Assembly (NCBI GenBank): GCA_934317215.1 | Contig: CAKREH010000003.1 | Coordinates: forward strand, 1-64,000 | Source: an uncultured Roseburia sp. | GTDB lineage: Bacteria > Bacillota > Clostridia > Lachnospirales > Lachnospiraceae | Length of the DNA: 64,000 nucleotides | Direction of reading: 5' to 3' | Shown here: piece after piece, positions 44,091-52,489 of the stretch | Numbering within the stretch: the first letter of the stretch is position 1 | Layout: each line of letters opens with the position of its first letter | Made by a program: the position numbers and the translations under genes | The notes under the pieces: generated by a model | Told to the model about the DNA's origin: nothing | The model's database searches: none | What the model saw: only the letters and a program-made list of their open reading frames with translations

Positions 44091-44225
44091 TTACTCGCTC
44101 TTGCTCCATCCATTGCCAAGATTGGCATTCCACTGTTGATAATCATAATCAATTTCCTCATCTGGCACGTCATCTGGATATTCAAATTCTTCTATCTCTT
44201 CGCCCGAAACAAATTTAACAATCAT
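44091..44225 (-). CDS. Phage small acidic protein, 44 aa
   Basis: ATG at 44225 follows a strong ACTAGGAGGCGTTATAA site; stop at 44091-44093. The product begins MIVKFVSGEEIEEFEYPDDV and ends GNGWSKSE. It is strongly acidic with many Asp/Glu/Tyr, reminiscent of small phage proteins that mimic DNA or bind host factors, but no homologue is recognised with certainty. The ideal Shine-Dalgarno site and its fit in the operon support it. Confidence 0.65.
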   Translation of the reverse strand: MIVKFVSGEEIEEFEYPDDVPDEEIDYDYQQWNANLGNGWSKSE

Positions 44226-44289
44226 TTATAACGCCTCCTAGTAAAACGATTTATTCACTATGCAAACCGGACAATTCCGGTTCACTATC

Positions 44290-46176
44290 TTATTGATCTA
44301 TATTTAAATTACTAAACATTTTGCACATTACATCTACAACAATACTGTTGCCGAACTGCTTATATAACTGGGTATTGCTATTAACTTCCGCCATTTTTGA
44401 AATATCTTCATCGGATACTCCCATCAGCCGTCCACATTCTCTTGGTGTTAGTTTTCTGATACGGTATTGCGTAAATACTTTTGAATTTGCATCTCCATGC
44501 GTTCCAGCAGTCAGTGTGGGAGATATACCACTATCAGAATAAACCGTTCCGCACTGAGAACCATCATTTGAAATCTGACCTACTTTTTCAATCCGTACAA
44601 TCTCTTGATTTTGTGCGGTTAATGTAGGACACGTATTGCCATTATCTTGTACACGCCCTCTTCTTGTCCGGCTTTCTGGATAGCTTGCGTCAAAGCATCC
44701 ACCAACTTCACATTCAATAGAACCACTTTTTGTAGCCTGCTTAATCAGAACCATATTGTCCTTCTGCACACTTGTTAAACAGTTACTTGTGCCTTGCATA
44801 TTTATTTCCAACCTCTGTTCCGTTGGCCTTCCAGTAGTTCTATCCGATGGATTGTCTGGATTTCTGCCACGCATGGCAACTATCTGACTTTCAAGTATTT
44901 TCGGCTCTTGATTGCCGCCTTGCATTGTACTCAATGTTGGACTACACCCCCCTACATCATAAATTCTACTGGTACTCTCAAATTTCGCTTCGAGAGTACC
45001 TAAAACATTTACATCTGCCATAATCACTCCTAAATCATGCTGTTCAACTTTCACACACCTCGCAATCGGATATACACCTCTTTGAAAATCTGCTGTTACT
45101 CCAGTGTATATACTGCCTATTACTTCCATTCAATCACTCCCGTATCATTCTTGGCTCTTTATATTCCCTTGCGGTTATAGACGGTGCAGTATCTCTATAA
45201 GTTCTTATTGCGCCATCCTCTAAACCGCTCATGCTTATATCAATACATATTTTCTGCAACCATGTTTCCGACTTGCTGTTGGTTTGAGATTCCGCGGTCA
45301 TTTGCTGTGATACAGTTTGCAACTTCTCTCCGCTGTGTGTTATTGATTGTTCCGTCAACGCAAATCTGCTCTGCTCTCAGGAGAGTGTTGCAGCAGTGTT
45401 CCGTTGTCAATAAGCTGTTTTATCAGCTTTTCAGCCTTTTCATTGTTGATGTAATATTTCTCGTCCACATCATCTTCAAGGTAATCTTTCAACTTCTTTT
45501 TCAACGGTATCGGTTGCGGAAAGTGGTAGTTGTATTCACCAAGGAACGAAAACATGAAGCATCTGTTCCGGTTCTGTGCAACACCGTAATCTTTCGCATT
45601 TAAATCTTGCCAGTAGTTTACATATCCAAGTCCAGACAAGAAATCAATCCATTTCTGGAAGTCAGCCATATTCGCATCTGCGTGAACCTGTGGTACATTT
45701 TCCATAAAAAGAATCTGCGGTAATTCTCCTCCGCTCTCTTTTATCTCACGCAGGATTCTTTCAACCTCCCACAGTAGACCTGACCTTGTGCCGCTCCCCT
45801 TTTTCATTCCCGCCTGTTTCCCAGCAACTGACAAATCGGTGCATGGAAAGGAATATGTCATAAAATAGCAATATTTTCCCGCATCGCAGATATTCAAATC
45901 TTCTGCGTGTAATTTGGTAATATCCATTGGTTGAAAATCCGTGCCGTGAACCGCGTTGTAGCTTGCGATAGCATACTTGTCAAACTCCACAACCTTGTAA
46001 TGTTCAAATTTCACACCAATATCCCGCAGTGCCATCGCCTGTGAGCCATATCCAGCAAAAAGTTCAATCAGCCGAATTGGTTTTGTTATATGTATTGGCT
46101 CTCTCGTAATGTCAAATATACTTATCTGATTTTGACACTCATAATTAAATTTGTCCAAATCACTCATTTTCTTCAC
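44290..46176 (-). pseudogene. DNA (cytosine-5)-methyltransferase, broken by frameshifts
   Basis: The 5' part (45355-46176) holds all catalytic motifs: IRLIELFAGYGSQAMALRDI (I, SAM), YSFPCTDLSVAGKQAG (IV, catalytic Cys; Thr replaces the usual Gln), LFMENVPQV (VI) and VAQNRNRCFMFSF (VIII). Frame then jumps to the third reading frame at 45359-45240 (VDGTINNTQRREVANCITAN), then to 45255-45134 (ICIDISMSGLEDGAIRTYRD), and finally to 44290-45129, which carries several SPTLT-type target-recognition repeats and motif X (LYKQFGNSIVVDVM). So at least two, probably three, shifts separate the catalytic half from its recognition domain. No partner nuclease is present. Near the start QISIF resembles a clamp-binding motif. 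Confidence 0.8.
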
Positions 46177-46220
46177 GGAGTAAAGACGTCTTTATCGCCG
46201 GCCGGCAAACCTCTTACTCC
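46177..46220. promoter_or_regulatory. Nested palindromes before the methyltransferase
   Basis: GGAGTAA (46177-46183) and TTACTCC (46214-46220) enclose two further palindromes, AAAGACGTCTTT (46182-46193) and GCCGGCCGGC (46197-46206). The leader could fold into a hairpin or serve as an autoregulatory target of the methyltransferase; it is in the 51-base gap to the preceding gene. Confidence 0.4.
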
Positions 46221-46227
46221 TTTCTTT

Positions 46228-46500
46228 TTATTTCAAAATTTCATCCAAGCAAGCGTTCCAACCAGATGTAAACGCTTTTCCCAGTCTGCCAAACTCATAT
46301 TCCTCAACCGAAAGTTCCTCTTTCTTCTCCGGCAGTTTCCGAAGCGGGCACCAATCCGGCTTCTTATATGTCTCTGAATCAACTGGTCTCGCTTCCTCTC
46401 TTGCCTGACAACTATCAAGATTTGTATCTCCGTCACAATATAAGAAGTTGCATTCAAAACACGATTCTGGATTATCCATAACCAATACTGCTTTAGCCAT
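46228..46500 (-). CDS. Phage Cys-rich hypothetical protein, 90 aa
   Basis: Begins MAKAVLVMDNPESCFECNFL, then a run with CDGDTNLDSCQAREEARPVD, DWCPLRKLP. Four or five Cys suggest zinc binding. Known as a recurrent small protein of Lachnospiraceae phages with unknown role. The start overlaps the previous gene's stop by eight bases, indicating coupling. Confidence 0.7.
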   Translation of the reverse strand: MAKAVLVMDNPESCFECNFLYCDGDTNLDSCQAREEARPVDSETYKKPDWCPLRKLPEKKEELSVEEYEFGRLGKAFTSGWNACLDEILK

Positions 46501-46735
46501 CTACTCCACCACCTTTCACGAACTCTATTGCCTTCTCGATAAAATAATTTGGGTCATAATCCTGCAATGGATCTTCACATTCTTTTCTAAGTTCTTCTAA
46601 CTGCTCCACAATCTTGTCCGGATCGTAGGCGGTCGGAATGCATTTCAATTGGTCATAAGCATTATTTATACTTGTACACATTCTGTTATTAAACATAAAT
46701 TCTGTAACATCTTTTCTTCTAATCAAATCGCTCAT
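46493..46735 (-). CDS. Phage hypothetical protein, 80 aa
   Basis: Starts MSDLIRRKDVTEFMFNNRMC; this 'SDLI.R.DV' opening is common in Clostridial prophage early genes. It has internal DYDPNYFIEKAIEFVKGGG. ATG at 46735 is coupled to the previous gene by a four-base overlap. Helical, no cysteines beyond three; function unknown. Confidence 0.65.
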   Translation of the reverse strand: MSDLIRRKDVTEFMFNNRMCTSINNAYDQLKCIPTAYDPDKIVEQLEELRKECEDPLQDYDPNYFIEKAIEFVKGGGVDG

Positions 46736-46953
46736 TCTTCGTTCACCCTCCTGTTCCATGCTTTCACAAATTCGCCCCAGTCATATGTACCAGTGCAAAA
46801 CTCCAAACCACACTTACAATTAATGTTAATAGGGGCGCCGCCACTATCTGGGTCAATAAATGTCGGGTGCCAATCCCTACTAGGCTCATACACATCTTTT
46901 TCAATATCTATACTGTGTCCACAGAACGGGCATGGTTTAAGTTCTTCGTTCAT
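46732..46953 (-). CDS. Lar-like restriction alleviation protein
   Basis: A 73-aa zinc-ribbon protein: LKPCPFCGHSIDIEK then NINCKCGLEFCTGTY and a closing Trp-Asn-Arg. This matches the Lar family (PF14354) found in Rac-type prophages, which modulates host type I restriction and helps modification. It lies near the broken methyltransferase, so both may be anti-restriction functions. Many proteins of this fold are annotated Lar-like without proof. Confidence 0.75.
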   Translation of the reverse strand: MNEELKPCPFCGHSIDIEKDVYEPSRDWHPTFIDPDSGGAPININCKCGLEFCTGTYDWGEFVKAWNRRVNEE

Positions 46954-47363
46954 GCTTCATCACTCCAATCCAATTTCTGTCCGCATTCAGGACAATAACG
47001 CGATATATCCCATGTCCCTATGGTAACAATAGCACCGCAGTTTTGGCAAAAATGCTCATATCTATCAATATTTCTTTCGATATTAAGTTTCTTCGCTGTC
47101 TGCATTTCCACCGCCGCTCGGCATTCTTCCGGTGTGCCGATTGCACGGTACTGTTCAATTTCTTCAAGTGCATTGATTGCCATTTCAATCTCTTCTGGAA
47201 ATGATGTTCCACTCTGTGCTCTGTAGCATTTCAAACATTCTATTGCTTCACTCTCCGTCATTGTTCTATCTTTCATCTCTGCCAATTCCTCCTGACTGAA
47301 TTTTGTGTAACCGATTCCACAATTTGTAAATCCTCCCGCTCTATACGCTATGGTTCTCGGCAT
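46950..47363 (-). CDS. Phage zinc-ribbon hypothetical protein, 137 aa
   Basis: Begins MPRTIAYRAGGFTNCGIGYT; the middle is helical (MTESEAIECLKCYRAQSGTS) and the C-terminus has a CxxC...CxxC ribbon, CQNCGAIVTIGTWDISRYC-PECG. Start at 47363 is placed after GGAGGTGTAGA. Typical of phage early proteins with a C-terminal zinc ribbon; no known function. Overlaps the next start by four bases. Confidence 0.7.
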   Translation of the reverse strand: MPRTIAYRAGGFTNCGIGYTKFSQEELAEMKDRTMTESEAIECLKCYRAQSGTSFPEEIEMAINALEEIEQYRAIGTPEECRAAVEMQTAKKLNIERNIDRYEHFCQNCGAIVTIGTWDISRYCPECGQKLDWSDEA

Positions 47364-47364
47364 T

Positions 47365-47718
47365 CTACACCTCCAACAGTTCCGGGTTATCAATCATGTT
47401 GCCGATCACTTCAAAATTCTCTGAATCAAAATCATCCAGTTCCTCGTAGTCATCACAGCCCGGCTCATTCGTACACCATCCGTTTTCATGCCACACGACA
47501 CGCTTTCTCGTCTCATCTTCTGGAAACTCAACGTCGATATGCCCTGAAAGAATATCATTCTCAAAAATCAGCTTGCCGTTCTTGTCCTTAAGTCCGGTGC
47601 ACTGGCAGATAGTGCTACCCAAAATATGTGCGTCATGCGGAATACCTGTAAGCATATTCCACTCCACCCATTCGCCGTTATCAGACCTTTTCCCGTGATA
47701 TAAATATCTATTCTCCAT
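47365..47718 (-). CDS. YopX family phage protein
   Basis: A 117-aa YopX-like protein (PF09643). YLYHGKRSDNGEWVEWNMLT at the start, then CTGLKDKNGKLIFENDIL and FEVIGNMIDNPELLEV at the C-terminus are the family hallmarks. Forms a beta-barrel-like fold in structures; role in phage biology unknown. Start at 47718 after AAAGGTGGAACGCG. Confidence 0.85.
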   Translation of the reverse strand: MENRYLYHGKRSDNGEWVEWNMLTGIPHDAHILGSTICQCTGLKDKNGKLIFENDILSGHIDVEFPEDETRKRVVWHENGWCTNEPGCDDYEELDDFDSENFEVIGNMIDNPELLEV

Positions 47719-47872
47719 CGCGTTCCACCTTTCTTCCTTCACAAACTCCATTGTGTTCATGCACAGAGAAAGAAATACTTCCAGTCTGCTTCATGTAAGT
47801 CAATTTTTCTCCGGTCAACTCACATTTGTGTTTACGTTCGTTCAAATACTGACATCTTCCATCACAGTACAT
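47708..47872 (-). CDS. Phage Cys-rich 54-aa protein
   Basis: ATG at 47872 follows AGGAGGAAAGCA; stop TAG at 47708-47710, overlapping the YopX start by 11 bases. The product begins MYCDGRCQYLNERKHKCELT and has a final Cys (NGVCEGRK), so it likely binds a zinc ion. Short phage proteins with a CxxxC start of this kind are widespread. The ribosome site and overlap on both sides strongly support translation. Confidence 0.7.
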   Translation of the reverse strand: MYCDGRCQYLNERKHKCELTGEKLTYMKQTGSISFSVHEHNGVCEGRKVERDGE

Positions 47873-48290
47873 TGCTTTCCTCCTCCATTTCTTTCAGCTT
47901 GGCTTCAGCTTCCTCACTTGTTAAAAACCAAGTAACTCCATAGCTTGTATCAAGTAAAATTCTCCCAGTTCCATACTCTAAATCGGAATCACATTCCATA
48001 TACCATCCATTTTTTCTGAATGTTATTCTGTCTACTGTTTGGTGAAATACTCGGTTCTCTTCCCCGTGTCCATCCAATAAATTTAAACGGAAATTTTCCT
48101 CACTTGGAATGTAATATATATCTGTACCAATACCGCATGGCAACCGCAGGAGTAATCCCTGTTCCTCGGCATCCTCATAATCTTTGAGTTTCCGATATAC
48201 GGCATCTATTTCCTCGCAATCCGGTTCACATGCCCTTTCCCACAGTTCATCATCGATCCACAACGGATTCCTCTCTGTTAATCTCTCCAT
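47862..48290 (-). CDS. Phage hypothetical protein, 142 aa
   Basis: Begins MERLTERNPLWIDDELWERA and continues with CDCEEIDAVYRKLKDYEDAE-type helix, then a beta-rich core (IYYIPSEENFRLNLLDGHGE, WYMECDSDLEYGTGRILLDT) and an acidic tail. Resembles the recurring 'RLTE...KLKDYED' phage proteins. Start at 48290 follows GTGAGGGATAGC. Function unknown. Confidence 0.7.
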   Translation of the reverse strand: MERLTERNPLWIDDELWERACEPDCEEIDAVYRKLKDYEDAEEQGLLLRLPCGIGTDIYYIPSEENFRLNLLDGHGEENRVFHQTVDRITFRKNGWYMECDSDLEYGTGRILLDTSYGVTWFLTSEEAEAKLKEMEEESNVL

Positions 48291-48291
48291 G

Positions 48292-48825
48292 CTATCCCTC
48301 ACATTCTGCCTTAAGCCAGCTAAGTAAATCTCCATAACTATCGTGTATTTCCTTTTCATTATCTGTGTCAAGGTTATAAATTGACTTATATGGTTCTCCA
48401 TGTCTTTCAAACTCACACATATTGGTAATCCATTCTGCCAGTTCCTCATCCGTCATGCTTCTGATCCGGTCTGCATTGGTCTGTGGCTTTTCTGTATCTG
48501 CACTGTATGGCTCCGGCAACGGCATCCATGCATTTACAAATAATCCATATTTTGCATAGCTTTTATCATCATCCCCCGGATAAAACGCACCGTTACCATC
48601 TTCATCAGTTTCATATCTTCCGATATCTGGAATAGTAAAGTTTTCAAACGATACCAGGATATATTTATCAGTATTAGGAATCTGCTCATCTACTGGAATC
48701 CATCCGCTTTCCTGCTCCAAAATTCTGTTGATTTCTTCCTCCGAAACCACTTTTGTTAGTGGAGAATATCCGCAGGCTTCTGTTGCTGCCTCAGATATCC
48801 GATTCTTAATTCTGCTTATTGACAT
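48292..48825 (-). CDS. Phage DUF551-containing protein, 177 aa
   Basis: N-terminal helix (MSISRIKNRISEAATEACGY), then a complete DUF551 unit from GWIPVDEQIPNTDKYILVSF to VNAWMPLPEPY (about residues 41-107), and a C-terminal helical tail with DRIRSMTDEELAEWI, a 'DEELA' motif common in phage proteins. Role unknown. GTG-AGGATCAGA site before 48825. Overlaps the previous gene by 20 bases. Confidence 0.8.
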   Translation of the reverse strand: MSISRIKNRISEAATEACGYSPLTKVVSEEEINRILEQESGWIPVDEQIPNTDKYILVSFENFTIPDIGRYETDEDGNGAFYPGDDDKSYAKYGLFVNAWMPLPEPYSADTEKPQTNADRIRSMTDEELAEWITNMCEFERHGEPYKSIYNLDTDNEKEIHDSYGDLLSWLKAECEG

Positions 48826-49210
48826 TCTGATCCTCACTTTCTGCCAGTTTGGCACGACCCCACATGGTCATATTTTTGCCATCACTCCAAGAAGTTCTAC
48901 CATCTGTCCATGCATACACATGACCATTTTCAAACTTAGCAAAATATCTTTTACGCCAGATTAAAAAATTTCTCTCTTTTACCAAAATCGGTGTGTCAAC
49001 AGGAACTTTACTCCAATCAACATACTGGCTGTTCGCCCATTCTTTTGCTTTTTCTCTGCAACGACCAGCATTTCTAATGTCATTATCGCAAAAATCGCAT
49101 TTATCGCAGACCCCCCTGCATTTTTCCAGTTTCCCATTAATTAACGCAATATTGCATCCATCACACGCAATATCTAAAATCTCTTTTTCATATTTCTCTT
49201 TATTCAGCAT
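48806..49210 (-). CDS. Phage Cys-rich hypothetical protein, 134 aa
   Basis: Begins MLNKEKYEKEILDIACDGCN, followed by a Cys cluster (KCRGVCDKCDFC, GRCREKAKEW) and then VDWSKVPVDTPILVKERNFL with a beta-rich end (ENGHVYAWTDGRTSWSDGKN). The Cys pattern suggests metal binding. The VDWSKVPVDTPI segment recurs in Clostridial phages. Function unknown. Confidence 0.7.
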   Translation of the reverse strand: MLNKEKYEKEILDIACDGCNIALINGKLEKCRGVCDKCDFCDNDIRNAGRCREKAKEWANSQYVDWSKVPVDTPILVKERNFLIWRKRYFAKFENGHVYAWTDGRTSWSDGKNMTMWGRAKLAESEDQNVNKQN

Positions 49211-49505
49211 TTTCCTGCTCCTTTCCGATCCTGTTCACAAGCTGTTCTGACCTCGTATAAGCCTTATCCAACAATTCCAAGTATTCACTAAAGGAAATCT
49301 GTGCTTTTTCAGATAACTCCCTCGGATAACGCTCTAACAAAGCCTTAATGCACTGTTTCATGTCTCCAAAATATCCGATTGTTCTAACGCTCTCTTTTTC
49401 ATTGCCGTCCTTATTCTGTCCGGCGTATCTCTGTCTCAGGGTGTGATTCAGAGAATCAATCTCCACAAAATATCCATCCTGCAGTTCCACAACTAACTTA
49501 TCCAT
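49200..49505 (-). CDS. Phage hypothetical protein, 101 aa
   Basis: Begins MDKLVVELQDGYFVEIDSLN, then a helical second half with LLERYPRELSEKAQISFSEY. Similar small phage proteins measure replication-related context but none is characterised. ATG at 49505 has AGGAGGAATGGTTA upstream. Overlaps the previous gene by 11 bases. Confidence 0.65.
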   Translation of the reverse strand: MDKLVVELQDGYFVEIDSLNHTLRQRYAGQNKDGNEKESVRTIGYFGDMKQCIKALLERYPRELSEKAQISFSEYLELLDKAYTRSEQLVNRIGKEQENAE

Positions 49506-49517
49506 TAACCATTCCTC

Positions 49518-50132
49518 CTATATTTCATACGTCTTTCCGATAAAACGCTGATCCATGTATTTACATTCCCATTCCAGCACGCTTGCAATCCCCGCCATGG
49601 TTTCATATCCGGTAGCAAGGCAGTTAATCAAATATCTGATTCTCTCATGCACCTGTCTGATCTGATTTGCCGAAAACTTAAACTGTGTTTTAAGGCAGAC
49701 GCCCAACATAGCAAAGTAATTAAATACCTGCGCCAGTAAAAATTTATTTGCCTGTATCATGCAGTTCGGTGCGATCTTCCGCTCTACCAGATAAAAGCTC
49801 TCACGATACGGAATCTTATTTGTTTCCTCTCTCACGTCAATCTTGCATTTATCTTTCAGATAAAAACCAAGTTCCTCGCCTGTCGTTCCATCCTTTGCAT
49901 TCTCCACATATGCATCAATAGTCTGCTCAACCTTTATAATTCTTTTCTGGTCGAATTCGAATTTATCATGCAGTGCCTGATATGCCATCATGCGGACGTT
50001 ATAATAGGATTCCTCTATCAGATACTCCGCATTGCTTTGTGCCTTGGCGTACTTCTGTATTCCAATTAGTTCACTCTTGGAATATCCAAATGGCTGCATC
50101 CGCTTTTTCTTTCTTGCCAGTGCATTACTCAT
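49518..50132 (-). CDS. Phage hypothetical protein, 204 aa
   Basis: Begins MSNALARKKKRMQPFGYSKS; the body is strongly alpha-helical (LIEESYYNVRMMAYQALHDK, IIKVEQTIDAYVENAKDGTT). No enzymatic motif. ATG at 50132 overlaps the previous stop as ATGA. Its basic N-terminus might bind nucleic acid. It lies directly after the replication helicase block, so a replication-related role is plausible but unproven. Confidence 0.6.
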   Translation of the reverse strand: MSNALARKKKRMQPFGYSKSELIGIQKYAKAQSNAEYLIEESYYNVRMMAYQALHDKFEFDQKRIIKVEQTIDAYVENAKDGTTGEELGFYLKDKCKIDVREETNKIPYRESFYLVERKIAPNCMIQANKFLLAQVFNYFAMLGVCLKTQFKFSANQIRQVHERIRYLINCLATGYETMAGIASVLEWECKYMDQRFIGKTYEI

Positions 50133-50362
50133 TTGCTCTTCCATCTCCTCTCTACATCCTCAAAATGACTAAACACAAGACTTTGAACATATTTTGATAT
50201 ATTTGTCCGTGCATATTTTTTAATTAGCAGTTCCCCTGCTTCCATCATTCCTTGGAACCACTCATCTTCGTTATCAGCTTCATAAAACTGCTGTCGGAAT
50301 TTATAATAGTCATTGAAAAACTGCCATTCTTCGGAACCTTTTTCAAATTTCTTACTTGCCAT
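50129..50362 (-). CDS. Phage hypothetical protein, 77 aa
   Basis: Begins MASKKFEKGSEEWQFFNDYY; aromatic-rich and acidic, all helical. Found next to dnaB-type helicases in similar prophages, where it might act as a loader or accessory. ATG at 50362 follows AAAAGGTAAATGATT. Function unknown. Confidence 0.6.
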   Translation of the reverse strand: MASKKFEKGSEEWQFFNDYYKFRQQFYEADNEDEWFQGMMEAGELLIKKYARTNISKYVQSLVFSHFEDVERRWKSK

Positions 50363-50375
50363 AATCATTTACCTT

Positions 50376-51683
50376 TTAATCAAATGGTGTGCTGCCACAT
50401 ACTTCTCGGAAACCGTCTTTCTGTCGCATCCGTGCTTGAATCTGTTCAATGGTTTCGGTTCGTTCCATGAATCTCATGTGATCGCCGTCAAATTGGAGAA
50501 CTTCTTTTAAATGTGTTCCCTGCCTTTGCTTTTCAATTTTCCATCCCTTATATTGACCATCCTCATCAAGATTCCATAACAAGATAATGTTTGATGCATC
50601 CTGCTCAATATCTCCGGATTCTCTCAATTCTGCCATTGTCGGTTCTTTCGTTTCCTTTAGCTCCGATACTCGATTAAGCTGTGACAATAAAATGATTGGT
50701 ATGTGCAGTTCCATTGCCAATGCTTTGATTGCTTTCGAAATATCTCCGACTTCTGACGCTCGATTGCCGAATCTTCGATCAGCCTTGATTAACTGCAAGT
50801 AGTCAATCACGATCACATCATATCTTTGGTGCCTGCATTCTGCCCGGATTTCACTTACCGACTTCGCGCCGGTTGAAATAGTGATGCTATACCCGGAAAG
50901 TGCTTCATTCGCCTTGTCGAATGCTTCTTTCTCCCCACCAAGAAAAGCCTTTGCCCGGCGAACCCTTGTCAGACCGATTTCAGACATTCGAGAAACGAAA
51001 CGTTCATACACCTGTGATTCGTTCATTTCAAGGTTATAGTAGCCAATGTTATAACCCTTTTCTGCCATCTGCCCGATCATTTGCGTAACGATTGCAGACT
51101 TTCCAACACCCGGTCTTGCGCCGATTACAGTAACATCTCCACCTTCCAAGCCGCCAAGGCAATCATCCGTTCGATAAAATCCAGTTTTTATCAATCCCTC
51201 GCCTACATGCTCATTGAAATAATTCCCTTTATTTTCTGCAACAATCTGCTTCATAGTTTTTGAGCGAACGGTTTTGTTTTCTTGGATTTCTTCAAGCCTT
51301 GTAAGAACTTCCGCGATCGAATTATCAATGTCACACGGTCTAAGGCTCACTCCTTGAAAAAGTTTTTTTGCTTCTCTTGCTCGCCAATCTTTAACAACTG
51401 CATCCGCATAACTTTTCATGGCTGCCGATAACGGAGTTGCGGCAACACATTCCTTAAGCTCCCCGGCAATCATTTCCGGCTCCCATTTGTGGTTTTCAAG
51501 TGTCTGAGACAGTGAAACGATATTAATGTTTTCACCCCGGTCATACATGGCAAGCATTTCTGCAAATGCGTCTTGGCAAAATTCTGTGCTAAACATTTCC
51601 GGCTTTAATTTGTTATAAACCTTGTACATGGAATCATTGTCAATCAATACACATCCGATCACTCCAATTTCTGCTTCTGTCAA
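50376..51683 (-). CDS. Replicative DNA helicase (DnaB family)
   Basis: A 435-aa hexameric RecA-fold helicase. N-terminal DnaB helical domain (EAEIGVIGCVLIDNDSMYKV), then Walker A VIGARPGVGKSAIVTQM near 190, Walker B YDVIVIDYLQLIKADRRFG near 290, and the Arg/GDI region (ELRESGDIEQDASNIILL). Drives the phage replication fork with the adjacent replisome organizer. The host dnaB gene is elsewhere. It overlaps the organizer stop by four bases. Confidence 0.93.
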   Translation of the reverse strand: MTEAEIGVIGCVLIDNDSMYKVYNKLKPEMFSTEFCQDAFAEMLAMYDRGENINIVSLSQTLENHKWEPEMIAGELKECVAATPLSAAMKSYADAVVKDWRAREAKKLFQGVSLRPCDIDNSIAEVLTRLEEIQENKTVRSKTMKQIVAENKGNYFNEHVGEGLIKTGFYRTDDCLGGLEGGDVTVIGARPGVGKSAIVTQMIGQMAEKGYNIGYYNLEMNESQVYERFVSRMSEIGLTRVRRAKAFLGGEKEAFDKANEALSGYSITISTGAKSVSEIRAECRHQRYDVIVIDYLQLIKADRRFGNRASEVGDISKAIKALAMELHIPIILLSQLNRVSELKETKEPTMAELRESGDIEQDASNIILLWNLDEDGQYKGWKIEKQRQGTHLKEVLQFDGDHMRFMERTETIEQIQARMRQKDGFREVCGSTPFD

Positions 51684-52489
51684 CTGTCCTCACCTTGCTT
51701 TCGTTTCTCTACTTGGCGAATCCAGTAATCGCAATCCTCTTTCAGCCAGTCTCCGTATTTTGGTATGTAGCGATAATTCGTATCATCCGGATTCTTCTCT
51801 TTATAGTCAGTAACATATGCCACTGTAGCCTCATATATCAGCTTTGCAACGGCTTTCCTGTTCGGCTCGATAACTTCTAAAAGCTTGTCCATCCATGCTA
51901 CCTTGGCAGACGTTAACGACGTTTTCTTTGGATATGCATTGATCGTGTATTCCCATCCCCATTCCGCGTCAAAGTCCAAATCATATGCAGGCACGCTTTC
52001 TTTTGTATTTTCTTTCTCTATATCTGTATCTATATCTTTCTCTATATCTATCTCTACATTGCAATTTTGTTGCAAAATGTTGCACTCCGCTGCTCCACTG
52101 TTGCATTGCAACGCTTTTTGTGCATTTTTCCTAGATTTACGACTTCTACGAGTGCTTGCAGTCTCACTTCCTAGGTTATCTTGCACAAATGGCAACTTGT
52201 ACTCAATAGAATCGGATGTTTCAAGCAAACCGCAGGAAAGAAGAAACTGAATCGTCACTTGAACATTGATTTCGTCCTCATCAATGTCAAGGGCAATCTC
52301 TTTGTAAAATTCATCTTCCAAACCGGAATACTCTAAGTAGCCACCCTTTTTCAGCGACAACAACTGCATCTTAAGGTATATGATCGTGTATGTATCGCCG
52401 CCTGCCATCCTTCGGAGTTTCTTGATTCGTTTACTGTCAAAGAAATCATCCATCAGTTTAAGCCAGTAATACCGCTTATTCTCCGCCAT
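51680..52489 (-). CDS. Phage replisome organizer
   Basis: A 269-aa origin-binding protein. The N-terminal 120 residues match the phage replisome organizer winged-helix domain: RYYWLKLMDDFFDSKRIKKL and AGGDTYTIIYLKMQLLSLKK. A middle acidic repeat (EIDIEKDIDTDIEKEN) leads to a DnaD-like C-terminus (YRYIPKYGDWLKEDCDYWIR). Start at 52489 after GGAGGTAGTGAAA. The gene contains a GTTGCA-rich cluster (52059-52112), a candidate origin, as in other phages where the origin lies inside this gene. Confidence 0.88.
   Translation of the reverse strand: MAENKRYYWLKLMDDFFDSKRIKKLRRMAGGDTYTIIYLKMQLLSLKKGGYLEYSGLEDEFYKEIALDIDEDEINVQVTIQFLLSCGLLETSDSIEYKLPFVQDNLGSETASTRRSRKSRKNAQKALQCNSGAAECNILQQNCNVEIDIEKDIDTDIEKENTKESVPAYDLDFDAEWGWEYTINAYPKKTSLTSAKVAWMDKLLEVIEPNRKAVAKLIYEATVAYVTDYKEKNPDDTNYRYIPKYGDWLKEDCDYWIRQVEKRKQGEDS
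52059..52112. other. Candidate phage replication origin (GTTGCA iterons)
   Basis: Three direct GTTGCA copies (52069-52074, 52079-52084, 52100-52105) plus one inverted TTGCAAC (52106-52112) and ATTGCAATT (52059-52067-type) lie within 54 bases in the organizer gene, beside an AT-rich microsatellite (about 52010-52058). Origin function is inferred from the layout of other phages. Confidence 0.4.
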
